64,000 bases of DNA from Bdellovibrionales bacterium. GTDB lineage: Bacteria; Bdellovibrionota; UBA1018. The stretch is from positions 124,001 to 188,000 of the forward strand of contig JAEUWC010000030.1 in the NCBI GenBank assembly GCA_016786465.1, written 5' to 3'. Both the position numbers and the translations under genes were made by a program. The number at the start of each line of letters is the position of its first letter. Position 1 is the stretch's first letter. Below are positions 18,201-24,687 of this stretch, piece by piece. The notes beneath the pieces are model-generated. The model ran no database searches. It had not been told where the DNA came from and was given only the letters and a program-made list of their open reading frames with translations.

Positions 18201-19191
18201 CATCATGGATGACATGATGAGCGGCAAAGCCTTGAAGTGGTTTAGGCCTTTGGTCGATTCAGGAGAATTGACCGTTCGATTCGCGTTACGCGCCGGAGAA
18301 GCAATCGGTGATGATCTGGTGAAGTTTGGTGCTGGCCTGGAAGACTTCATCAAAATGCAGCGCGCTCGTTTGGACACCAATGGACGCCTGTTGGGCGGTT
18401 TGAATAGCGCAGAAATTTCAAAGAACCCGGATGCAACCTGGTTTGGAATTGCGATTCGCACGATGACTGGAAGCTTGGATAAGCCCCTTCAAAGCGGTTT
18501 GCATTGGACGGGTTTGACTTCGCTTTCTGAATTGCGCGCGCTTCGCAGCGGAAAAGCGGTGACCTGGTTTGATCGATTTGGTGCCGCACGAAATGATCTG
18601 CTTCGCCTTCGTGGACGTGCGGTGACGGACAACGTGATTGCTCCGGCAGAATCCCTTTTGACGAAAGTGAAAGCGCTTGAAAACGTCGGCGTCGACGAAT
18701 ACGTCGCGATCATGAAAAAACAGGCCAGTGCGGCCGAAGCCCAGGTCTTGGATCAGGTCAAGACCAAGGGCCAAGTTTTGATGGCTTCCTTAAGTCACGA
18801 AGAACGCGATGTGCTTCGGCGTATGGTCGCAGGCGAATCATTTTTGGCGCGTACCCTTGGGATTTACAAGATTCAACGTTCATTGGGTCTTCGCGAAATC
18901 GGAAAGCTTGGACCGATTTTGAAGGACTATGAAATGATCCAGCCCTACGCACGTCAGTTGTCCAACGCGGCCGCGGAAGCCTACGAACCAGCGAACTATA
19001 TTCGCGAAGTCGAAGAAGGTTTAGCGCATGGCCGCGCAGGCGCAGAACCGATGGATGTCGCAGCAACTTATCGTGATCTTCAAAGCCAACTGGAAGTGAT
19101 TCAGCAGTTTGATATCGGCGACATTCGTCTAAGCCCAGAAGCGGAAACGATCTTGAACCGCCTGTCACAAGAACTAGGCGGCGCTCACTAA
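15259..19191 (+). CDS. Very large (1310-residue) membrane or envelope protein, unknown function
   Basis: Start chosen at ATG 15259 (MNFVRLRRYAVRALLFVAVV) behind aaagaaag, which yields an N-terminal hydrophobic segment; longer in-frame starts would overlap the divergent ATPase gene. Mostly alpha-helical and charged, with a central hydrophobic region near residues 770-825 (FLIVGAIAATLALVVFTAG, IIATALALTTQVALPVMTV) long enough for two membrane passes. The C-terminal 480 residues are again helical and soluble (GQVLKGIMDDMMSGKALKWF and others). I recognise no domain. Position opposite a membrane-anchored AAA ATPase suggests a common machine; this is inference only. Confidence 0.75.
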   Translation: MNFVRLRRYAVRALLFVAVVSVAKDRPDPIRDALMQAQTYIQAKNLMQASDSLRKASVEILAQSLMISTKSSEAQNLYLAFQSSIWLTLQGQARVLEWRHRHSPNQAVIRAAGSPLPDELERRDRLFVSPGVGQALIGEIPYNLRTSNAAEAQKLNPALSETFAKQKTSSDETLIEIRPTMQDQSIQEYMALFQMGMEKAEWVFPRLLQWSAINNQSTNRWALSRLGQAAELNTTRGCAANLYSFSHHQVYKELVVLDRYEEWALDAIQKPIRAGLAGFFPFTAAELSQAFQAAVRDEPENRIFLHNLKTQQQKEFNAFVGMALDAQIRELATTDPDPYSLEIYGAVLPGDAIRPSETADLILKRVARRQVELAFPMVSALAGAGQKNFDGVGIPEARLPNVKARFLANLEKLTKGKNLSSTDHANKVRLALALLDSKAYVEKRKKERFAQKVEETVSSVQKFEKELAAWQLMRADSDGDISWKNSLVVDSVRNLVEIRNPAELREVWSAVLVDPDQDPISDMITQDKKVVEAFTEFYQSVAEKWSELSQAQATPQRLERIASETAQALISEADAEVKKTEDEFEAKKQPFQTQYVAVQDATYRPKPVFLNHAQKLKAVFRRMNLPVPAQTSKYRIPRMIETRGQAWTVVQTRMGRLMAESPILNNQVISKLAQFAVVRATGKLNLSRVREFVLARFHEASTGDLGKLEDFCNTNLRETGSDAFRKLYQSTAGTRQVLMQTIPGFKEWDQRMQQATKTALERNVDRLTTGFLIVGAIAATLALVVFTAGAASVAVPGIIATALALTTQVALPVMTVANLYATVTLNVVEKPIQIAYQEGVAKSRIYGDMPQAQGYLAQKSLDAADPVARAMVGRLIDRSHVRAARTKLGIDQGLTLVFALLDLTWMGAQVKGAIGKTVRASIERMGAMAVKMETQRAVKTVAKHSSKSVEALQGLQRLQQEVKAAFNSKITAKETGQVLKGIMDDMMSGKALKWFRPLVDSGELTVRFALRAGEAIGDDLVKFGAGLEDFIKMQRARLDTNGRLLGGLNSAEISKNPDATWFGIAIRTMTGSLDKPLQSGLHWTGLTSLSELRALRSGKAVTWFDRFGAARNDLLRLRGRAVTDNVIAPAESLLTKVKALENVGVDEYVAIMKKQASAAEAQVLDQVKTKGQVLMASLSHEERDVLRRMVAGESFLARTLGIYKIQRSLGLREIGKLGPILKDYEMIQPYARQLSNAAAEAYEPANYIREVEEGLAHGRAGAEPMDVAATYRDLQSQLEVIQQFDIGDIRLSPEAETILNRLSQELGGAH

Positions 19192-19199
19192 ATTTTGGG

Positions 19200-19721
19200 C
19201 TATTCTTCCATCGCGTCTGCTGCGTCCAGCATCTGGGTCACCTGCCCAGGAGCATTGGAACGAAGCGAACGGTAGCGTTCCATCATTTCAGGATGGATTT
19301 CTGCCAGTTCTTCGGCCGTGGACAGGCAAAGGGCCTGGATCGGCGAAGCGTTGGTCTTTGAATCTGAAACGCAGCCTTCCAATTCCGTGAAGAACTCGCG
19401 GGCCTTGTCCAGGTTCGCTTCCGCTTCTTCCATCTTCGGGCTTAGCTTTTCGGCAAAGGAAACTAGCGACTGGGTCATTTCCGGGGTCTGAAGTTCATTC
19501 CAAGGGTTGGAATGTTGAGGGGTCGGTTGATTGCCTTGGGTGGGTGGGTTCTGGGTCGTGGGCATCTCATTGGCCTTCGCCTGAATCTCGGAAACCGAGT
19601 TCTGGGGCGCGTCTCCGGTCATTCCTTCGGTCACCTGGTACTGAACCGGCTTCCGGGTAACAAAAAGTGCTATGATTCCAAGAGCTAAGACAGCAATCAG
19701 CAAAACCCAGGTTTTCTTCAT
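19200..19721 (-). CDS. Membrane-anchored protein of unknown function
   Basis: 173 residues. One N-terminal transmembrane anchor ([16 protein letters not shown]) followed by a Gln/Pro/Thr-rich linker ([19 protein letters not shown]) and an acidic helical C-terminal part, with two cysteines (EGCVSD, ALCLST). Topology suggests a periplasmic domain on an inner-membrane anchor. It is convergent with the 1310-residue gene, 8 bp apart, and divergent from yajQ. No family assigned. Confidence 0.7.
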   Translation of the reverse strand: MKKTWVLLIAVLALGIIALFVTRKPVQYQVTEGMTGDAPQNSVSEIQAKANEMPTTQNPPTQGNQPTPQHSNPWNELQTPEMTQSLVSFAEKLSPKMEEAEANLDKAREFFTELEGCVSDSKTNASPIQALCLSTAEELAEIHPEMMERYRSLRSNAPGQVTQMLDAADAMEE

Positions 19722-19760
19722 GATTCAATAAACTTACACCTGTCTTGGCCTAGTCGGGAG

Positions 19761-19789
19761 TTGTTTTTACCCAAGTATTTTTATATAGA
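19761..19789 (+). promoter_or_regulatory. Promoter of yajQ, compatible with a leaderless mRNA
   Basis: TTGTTT (19761-19766), an exact 17-bp spacer, TATAGA (19784-19789). The ATG of yajQ is at 19797, only seven bases after the -10, so transcription would begin at or within a base of the start codon. No Shine-Dalgarno is visible. Confidence 0.5.
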
Positions 19790-19796
19790 ATTGCGC

Positions 19797-20294
19797 ATGC
19801 CGTCATTTGATGTGTCTTCGGACGTAAACTGGCAAGAAGTCGACAACGCGATCAATCAGGCCAATAAGGAACTGACCACGCGCTACGATTTCAAGGCCAT
19901 CAAGATCGAAATCAAGCTGGATATTAAAGCCAAAACCATCACTTTGTGGTGCAGCGAAGAGGCCAAGCTAGACGCTTTGAACGACACCTTGCAGACAAAA
20001 TTCGTGAAGCGCGGCATTTCGCTGCTTTCGCTGGATTATAAAGATAAAGAACCCGCCTTCGGTGGAAGCGTGCGCCAGGTCGTTGTTGTTCAAGCCGGTG
20101 TTTCAAAAGAAAAGGGCAAAGAAATTATCGCCGCCTTGAAAGACAGCAAACTAAAAGTTCAGGCCCAAATTCAAGACGAACAAGTTCGGGTGACAGGCAA
20201 AAGCCGCGACGATCTTCAATCTGCGATTTCGCTACTGCGCAGCCAACAAGACAAATTGAAAGTTCCGATGCAGTTCGGAAACTTCAGAGATTAA
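19797..20294 (+). CDS. yajQ: YajQ family nucleotide-binding protein
   Basis: 165 residues, the full family length, starting with the family N-terminus [20 protein letters not shown]. Also seen: [29 protein letters not shown] and the C-terminal [20 protein letters not shown]. The protein has two ferredoxin-like RNA-binding-type domains; members in Xanthomonas and Pseudomonas bind cyclic di-GMP. Cytoplasmic. The start was chosen from homology; an in-frame TTG 36 bp upstream has no support. Followed 18 bp later by rimO. Confidence 0.95.
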   Translation: MPSFDVSSDVNWQEVDNAINQANKELTTRYDFKAIKIEIKLDIKAKTITLWCSEEAKLDALNDTLQTKFVKRGISLLSLDYKDKEPAFGGSVRQVVVVQAGVSKEKGKEIIAALKDSKLKVQAQIQDEQVRVTGKSRDDLQSAISLLRSQQDKLKVPMQFGNFRD

Positions 20295-20312
20295 CGAAGG
20301 GATCGGGCAAAC

Positions 20313-21842
20313 ATGTCAACGAAAGCACCGGTTTACTTTGTCAGCTTGGGCTGCCCCAAGAATTTGGTCGATTCGCAAGTCATGCTCGGCATGCTTGAGA
20401 AAGACAAATACACGGTCACGGACGAAGCATCCAAGGCAGAAGTCATCATCGTGAACACTTGTTCCTTTATCCAAGCTTCCAAAGAAGAATCGATCGAGAC
20501 GATTTTGGACATGGCGCAACTGAAAGAAGAAGGAAACTGCAAGGTCCTGGTCGCGTCAGGCTGTCTGCCGCAGCGCTATTCCAAGCAATTGGAAAACGAA
20601 ATGCCGGAAGTCGATCTTTTCATTGGCACCGGTCAATACCACCGCATCACCGAACTTTTGAACGAACACGGCAAGGCCGTTGAAATGGGCGGGAAGCTGC
20701 CACAACGCAGTTACATCGATCAGCCTGCGTTTATTCACACCGAAAATGATCCTAGGGTTCATACCGGCCCGGCATTCAGCGCGTATTTGAAACTGAGCGA
20801 AGGTTGCAATCGCCGCTGCGCTTTTTGCATTATTCCAAAACTTCGCGGCAATGTTCGGTCGCGCACGATCGCGTCGCTTGTTGAAGAAGCCAAGCAAATG
20901 GCTTCTCGAGGCGTTCGCGAATTGAACCTGGTTGCACAGGATCTGACCGAATACGGGATGGAATGGAAGTACCGCGAAAACCTTGAAAAGCTTCTTCCTG
21001 AACTTTGCAAGATCGATGGAATCGATTGGATTCGATTGCACTATGTTTATCCAGACCAATTCAGCGACGAACTGGTCGAGATTGTCGCGCGTGAACCCAA
21101 GATCGTAAAATATCTAGATATGCCGATTCAGCACACGAACGATCGCGTGCTGAAATCGATGAATCGCCGTTTGACCAAGGCCAAACTTTTTGACCTAGTC
21201 GGTAAGCTTCGCGCGCGGATTCCCGGTCTGGTTTTCCGCACGTCGATCATCGTGGGATTTCCTGGTGAAACCGAAGAAGAATTCCAAGAACTTCACGACG
21301 ATTTGGCGAAATTGAATCTGGATCACGTCGGTGTTTTCCGTTTTTCGAAAGAAGAAGGTACGAAGGCCGCTGAAATGGATGGACAGATTCATCCTGCTAC
21401 CAAGCGCCGTCGCGCAAAGACGTTGACCACGATGTTAGGTCAGCAGCGTCAGTCGCTTCATGATCAGTTCCTGGGCAAAAAGGTGGTTTGCTTGGTTGAA
21501 GGCGTCAGTGAAGAAACGAATCTTTTGGTTTCGGCGCGTATGCCAACCCAAGCGCAGGAAATTGATGGGCACGTCTTGATCAACGATCTTTCGGATCTGA
21601 CGGATTCGGGTGTCACTTCGCTTCGCGCCGGCGATTTTGTCGAAGTTGAAATCACAGACGCAAACCCACAAGATTTAGTGGGCCGCGCGGTTCGTTTGGT
21701 TTCGGCTGGACGGATGAAATCGGCGCCGAATCTTTTGGCGTTCCAGCTTTCTGGCGGCGCAGCCGCAGCGATGCCTGGACTTTCGGAAACGATTTCAAAG
21801 GCTCCGGCTTTGGAACGTCCTGCCGAAGGCAGCTATGCCTGA
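20313..21842 (+). CDS. rimO: Ribosomal protein S12 (Asp) methylthiotransferase RimO
   Basis: Adds a methylthio group to the conserved Asp of ribosomal protein S12 using two 4Fe-4S clusters and SAM. The UPF0004 domain carries the three cluster cysteines C14 (VSLGCPKNLVDS), C50 (NTCSF) and C84 (SGCLPQ). The radical SAM motif CNRRCAFC gives C165, C169 and C172, and a TRAM domain follows near 375-450. The VSLGCPKN signature separates RimO from MiaB. At 509 residues it is about 60 longer than E. coli RimO because of an Ala/Ser/Pro-rich C-terminal tail after residue 465, of unknown role. The stop overlaps the queG start by 8 bp. Confidence 0.97.
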   Translation: MSTKAPVYFVSLGCPKNLVDSQVMLGMLEKDKYTVTDEASKAEVIIVNTCSFIQASKEESIETILDMAQLKEEGNCKVLVASGCLPQRYSKQLENEMPEVDLFIGTGQYHRITELLNEHGKAVEMGGKLPQRSYIDQPAFIHTENDPRVHTGPAFSAYLKLSEGCNRRCAFCIIPKLRGNVRSRTIASLVEEAKQMASRGVRELNLVAQDLTEYGMEWKYRENLEKLLPELCKIDGIDWIRLHYVYPDQFSDELVEIVAREPKIVKYLDMPIQHTNDRVLKSMNRRLTKAKLFDLVGKLRARIPGLVFRTSIIVGFPGETEEEFQELHDDLAKLNLDHVGVFRFSKEEGTKAAEMDGQIHPATKRRRAKTLTTMLGQQRQSLHDQFLGKKVVCLVEGVSEETNLLVSARMPTQAQEIDGHVLINDLSDLTDSGVTSLRAGDFVEVEITDANPQDLVGRAVRLVSAGRMKSAPNLLAFQLSGGAAAAMPGLSETISKAPALERPAEGSYA

Positions 21843-22833
21843 ACCACTTAGCCTGAATGCGATCCTGGAATCGGCGGCGGCCGATGCTGGGTTTCCTGCT
21901 TTTGGCGGCGTGGACATTGCGCGTGCGCAGGCGGACTTTTTAAAACACGCGGATCGATATGACGCTTGGATTTCCCGCGGGATGGAAGGAGCGATGTCGT
22001 ACCTTCAGCGCGGACGCGATCGGCGTCGTGACCCTGCTATGGTTCTGCCGGGCGCGCGAAGTGTTTTTTCAGTTCTGATGCCGTATCGAAAGGGGCCCTT
22101 GGGTCGTGCTGATAGCCGCGAAGGGCCCAGGTACGCGCGCTACCTGGATGGTCCTGATTATCACGACGTGCTGTCGGAAAAACTGGAAGCGATGATGAAG
22201 GATGTTTGCGCGCGATGGGCCGATCAGGTTCGCGCGGATTTGATGCCTTTTTCGCTTCGCTACAAAGTCTGTGTCGACACCAGCGCCGTGCTGGAAAGAT
22301 CTTGGGCTGCGCTTTCGGGCTTGGGTTGGATTGGTAAGAACACTTTGCTGATTCATCCGCGATTGGGAAGCTATGTCTTTATCGGTGAAGTTTTGTTGGA
22401 TCAGGAATTGGGACTGGGGCCTCGTCCGATTGCGGATTACTGTGGAAGCTGCACGCGCTGTTTGGATTCTTGCCCGACGAAGGCTTTTGTTGCGGCCCAC
22501 GATTTGGATTCGCGAAAGTGCATCAGCTATCTGACTTTGGAAAAGCGCGGAGAGTTCGAAGCGCCTGCGGAAGTCTTGGACCAGATGGGTCCGTGGGTCG
22601 CGGGTTGCGATGTGTGCCAGGAAGTTTGCCCGTTTAATCTTAGGGCGGTGAAGGCCGCTTCTGGTGAAGCGGCAGCACAGGGTGCCGTGGTCCAAGACCG
22701 CTGGGAAGATTTGATGAATGAATCGCTTGAAGCCTACGCCGCGCGAGTGAAAGGCTCGGCACTTTCGCGTGTGAAGCCCGAGCAGTTCAAACGTAATTTG
22801 GATCAAGCTTTGAAAAATTCAAATCTTTCATAA
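21835..22833 (+). CDS. queG: Epoxyqueuosine reductase
   Basis: Last step of queuosine synthesis: cobalamin-dependent reduction of epoxyqueuosine to queuosine in tRNA. 332 residues. D148 in VCVDTSAVLERSWA is the expected proton donor; GLGWIGKNTLLI follows. Two 4Fe-4S clusters are encoded by C203-x2-C206-x2-C209-x3-C213 and by C258-x2-C261-x3-C265, with C229 completing the set. Shorter than E. coli QueG, as in homologues lacking the C-terminal HEAT-like part. Translationally coupled to rimO (8-bp overlap). The palindromic repeat cluster starts 25 bp after the stop. Confidence 0.95.
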   Translation: MPEPLSLNAILESAAADAGFPAFGGVDIARAQADFLKHADRYDAWISRGMEGAMSYLQRGRDRRRDPAMVLPGARSVFSVLMPYRKGPLGRADSREGPRYARYLDGPDYHDVLSEKLEAMMKDVCARWADQVRADLMPFSLRYKVCVDTSAVLERSWAALSGLGWIGKNTLLIHPRLGSYVFIGEVLLDQELGLGPRPIADYCGSCTRCLDSCPTKAFVAAHDLDSRKCISYLTLEKRGEFEAPAEVLDQMGPWVAGCDVCQEVCPFNLRAVKAASGEAAAQGAVVQDRWEDLMNESLEAYAARVKGSALSRVKPEQFKRNLDQALKNSNLS

Positions 22834-22857
22834 GAATTGCGCGGTTGTGTGCAGTCG

Positions 22858-22941
22858 TGTGCAGTTGTCGGAACCGTGTCGGAAGTTGTCTTACGGGCTG
22901 GTCCGCGGCGTCTCTGTTCAGTTGTCGGAACTGTGTCGGAA
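22858..22941 (+). repeat. Two tandem plus-oriented repeat units
   Basis: Units at 22858-22885 and 22914-22941. Each has two TGTCGGAA boxes with an 11-bp period (22866-22873 and 22877-22884 in the first). Consensus core GTTGTCGGAAGTGTGTCGG, with C or CC variants between the boxes. Confidence 0.75.
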
Positions 22942-22950
22942 GATTAAACA

Positions 22951-23033
22951 TTCCGACATACTTCCGACAACTGAACAGGCAGCGCTCCGACGACAGCCGG
23001 ATCCAATTCCGACATACTTCCGACTAGTTCAGG
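22951..23033 (-). repeat. Two tandem minus-oriented repeat units
   Basis: Units at 22951-22978 and 23007-23033, 56 bp apart. The outer one is degenerate at one end (CTAGTTCAGG in place of AACTGAACAGG). Confidence 0.75.
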
Positions 23034-23195
23034 CCTCGGGTCACCATCGACACATCGGGCGCAAATGCTACATGCCCCGCCTTTTTAAGGTCGAATTTCT
23101 CAATCGTTTCAACCCGACACTGAACCAAAAAGGTTGCGATATCGTTCATGAATTGCGGCACGTCGGGTGCAATCGATATCACCCAGGAGCACGTC

Positions 23196-24035
23196 ATGAA
23201 TTCCAAATTCAAAAAGTTCTCAAGCCTGACCATCATCACGCTGGCCTTTTCATTCACCCTGATCACGAGCGGATGCGCGAATGGCGAACCCACGGCAACC
23301 ATCAAAGTTCCGTCGATTACTCAAGTGTCCATCATTGAAGCAACCCTACAAGCTTGCCCAAACGGCGGAATCCTGGTTCAGAGCTTCACCGACAGCAACG
23401 CAAACGGAAACTTGGACACCGGCGAAAAGATCGTCTCTGCACTTCCAGTCTGCAACGGAACGAATGGTACGAACGGCACCAATGGCACCCATGGGATCGA
23501 CGGCGTCGACGGGCAAAGTATCGGCATTTCAATGTCCGACGCTCCGATCGGAAGTTGCCCAGCTGGCGGATCAACGATCCACACCTTTTCCGACTTCAAT
23601 CGGAACATGATCCAGGACACCGACGAAATGATTTTGGCTTCAAGCACGATCTGCAACGGCGCCAATGGCCACAACGGAAAAGACGGAAAGAACGAAAAAG
23701 AAGGCAAAGTCATCGCCATGGGTGCGGTTGGTCCCGAAGTCCCAGGAAAGCCCTACAGCGCTTGCCACCACGATTATTTGTTCATCCCGGGTCAAGATCA
23801 AGCCGAAGGGTGGTTGATCTTTCGCCACCAGAAGAATGGTTCAGCCGACCAAGGCATTGGCAAGACGGGCTTCAACGTCTGGAACGTCGACATCACAGAC
23901 TTCCAGTTGGCTTCTGAAGTCGGCAGCATCATTTACTGCCAGATGACTTGGAACCCCGGAACTCAAACGCTAACCTACTCGGTCGTTGACAAGTCCGACG
24001 GCCTAGCCGGAAAATCGGGAACTATTCGTTTTTAG
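23196..24035 (+). CDS. Lipoprotein with two DUF7151-like repeats and collagen-like linkers
   Basis: ATG 23196 follows aggag at 23185-23189 and gives lipobox ITSGC (Cys27). 279 residues. Two copies of a Cys/Gly/Asp pattern typical of DUF7151 are visible: CPNGGILVQSFTDSNANGN with LDTGEKIVSALPVCNG, and CPAGGSTIHTFSDFNRN with IQDTDEMILASSTICNG. Each is followed by Gly-X-Asn/Asp triplets (GTNGTNGTNGTHGIDGVDG; GANGHNGKDGKN). The D-x-N-x-N/D runs could bind calcium. The C-terminal 90 residues form a separate domain (HHDYLFIPGQDQAEGW). Probably displayed on the outer membrane. 25 bp upstream of the interrupted lipoprotein gene. Confidence 0.82.
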   Translation: MNSKFKKFSSLTIITLAFSFTLITSGCANGEPTATIKVPSITQVSIIEATLQACPNGGILVQSFTDSNANGNLDTGEKIVSALPVCNGTNGTNGTNGTHGIDGVDGQSIGISMSDAPIGSCPAGGSTIHTFSDFNRNMIQDTDEMILASSTICNGANGHNGKDGKNEKEGKVIAMGAVGPEVPGKPYSACHHDYLFIPGQDQAEGWLIFRHQKNGSADQGIGKTGFNVWNVDITDFQLASEVGSIIYCQMTWNPGTQTLTYSVVDKSDGLAGKSGTIRF

Positions 24036-24060
24036 CTCAACGCCCCCGAAGGAGACCGTC

Positions 24061-24651
24061 ATGGAAAAGACTTCTTGTTTGCTGAGTGGATTGCTTGTTG
24101 CATTCAGTTGGGTTGCCGCTAGTGGGTGCGCCAAGAACTAATCCAGCGAAGTGCGCGCAATCACCAAGGCGCTGATGAAGAACGGAGTTGGTTGTCCGAG
24201 CTGTCCTACTCCTTCGGATACCAATGATCATTGCACCAACGACAGCTACTACAACTTCCACGCAGGAAGTTCTTCAGCCTCGGAAACCATTTCGTGCAGT
24301 GGCGGCGTGCGCAGAAACGATTACGCGATTTCGGGAAACCTTCAGATTCAATGCAAAGACCAAGTGTATCAGCTGAAGAACGGGACGGTTTCTGCATCGC
24401 TTCCCATACCCACGGCCGTATCGGGCGGAAACCAGTATTCGGTCAGCCTTAGTCTGAACACGAGCGTAACCGGCGGAACGGATTTACTTAAAGACGGTTA
24501 CAAAGACATTCGTTGCAGTTTCACAGCGGTCTATGTCGGCGGCACGGAAGCTGATTCCATCAGTTCGGGAGCCTTCAGCTGCAGAGTCGACGGTGAAGAA
24601 GTTTCACGGGAAGACCTTCAAGAAGCAGGGTACGAAAACACGGATTGTTGA
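24061..24651 (+). pseudogene. Lipoprotein gene interrupted by an in-frame TAA just after the lipobox
   Basis: ATG 24061 with a good Shine-Dalgarno (aaggag 24047-24052) encodes a 26-residue lipoprotein signal, ending ASGCAKN, then TAA at 24139-24141. The same frame continues without another stop to 24651 as a 169-codon secreted-type sequence rich in Cys pairs (GCPSCPTP, NDHCTND, ETISCSGG, IQCKDQ, RCSFTA, FSCRVD, NTDC). The continuity of frame, signal and Cys-rich body says one ancestral gene of about 196 codons. The body alone could start at GTG 24151 but would lack a signal and Shine-Dalgarno. Alternatives are stop-codon readthrough or a genuine tetrapeptide lipopeptide. Followed by the MuiA-type gene. 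Confidence 0.65.
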
Positions 24652-24687
24652 TGCGTGTTGCGCCGAGTTGCGGTTATTCTGTTTGAA

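Larger units (their letters stand above)
22858..23033. repeat. Minimal form of the paired inverted-repeat element
   Basis: Four units, two plus-oriented then two minus-oriented, with only 9 bp between the inner pair. The inner arms (22914-22941 and 22951-22978) are 28 bp long with two mismatches and would form a large hairpin or cruciform. The same 2+2 architecture at 60639-61387 encloses a gene. No target-site duplication is evident. Best read as a MITE-like deletion derivative or a non-mobile palindromic repeat. Confidence 0.7.
22834..23195. other. 362-bp gap holding the minimal repeat cluster
   Basis: The first half is occupied by four copies of the TGTCGGAA repeat (22858-23033). The remaining part (23034-23195) shows no clear promoter and serves as the leader of the next lipoprotein gene. 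A minus-strand frame (stop near 23024) runs through it but lacks a convincing start. Confidence 0.6.

Noticed and set aside
22834-23040. CRISPR array
   Set aside because: Repeats are inverted as well as direct, only four copies, spacers of similar sequence rather than unique, and no cas genes.
23024-23305. Minus-strand ORF overlapping the repeat cluster and the start of the DUF7151 lipoprotein gene
   Set aside because: Its first half is antisense to a well-supported lipoprotein signal region, and its stop falls in a repeat unit. No family features seen.
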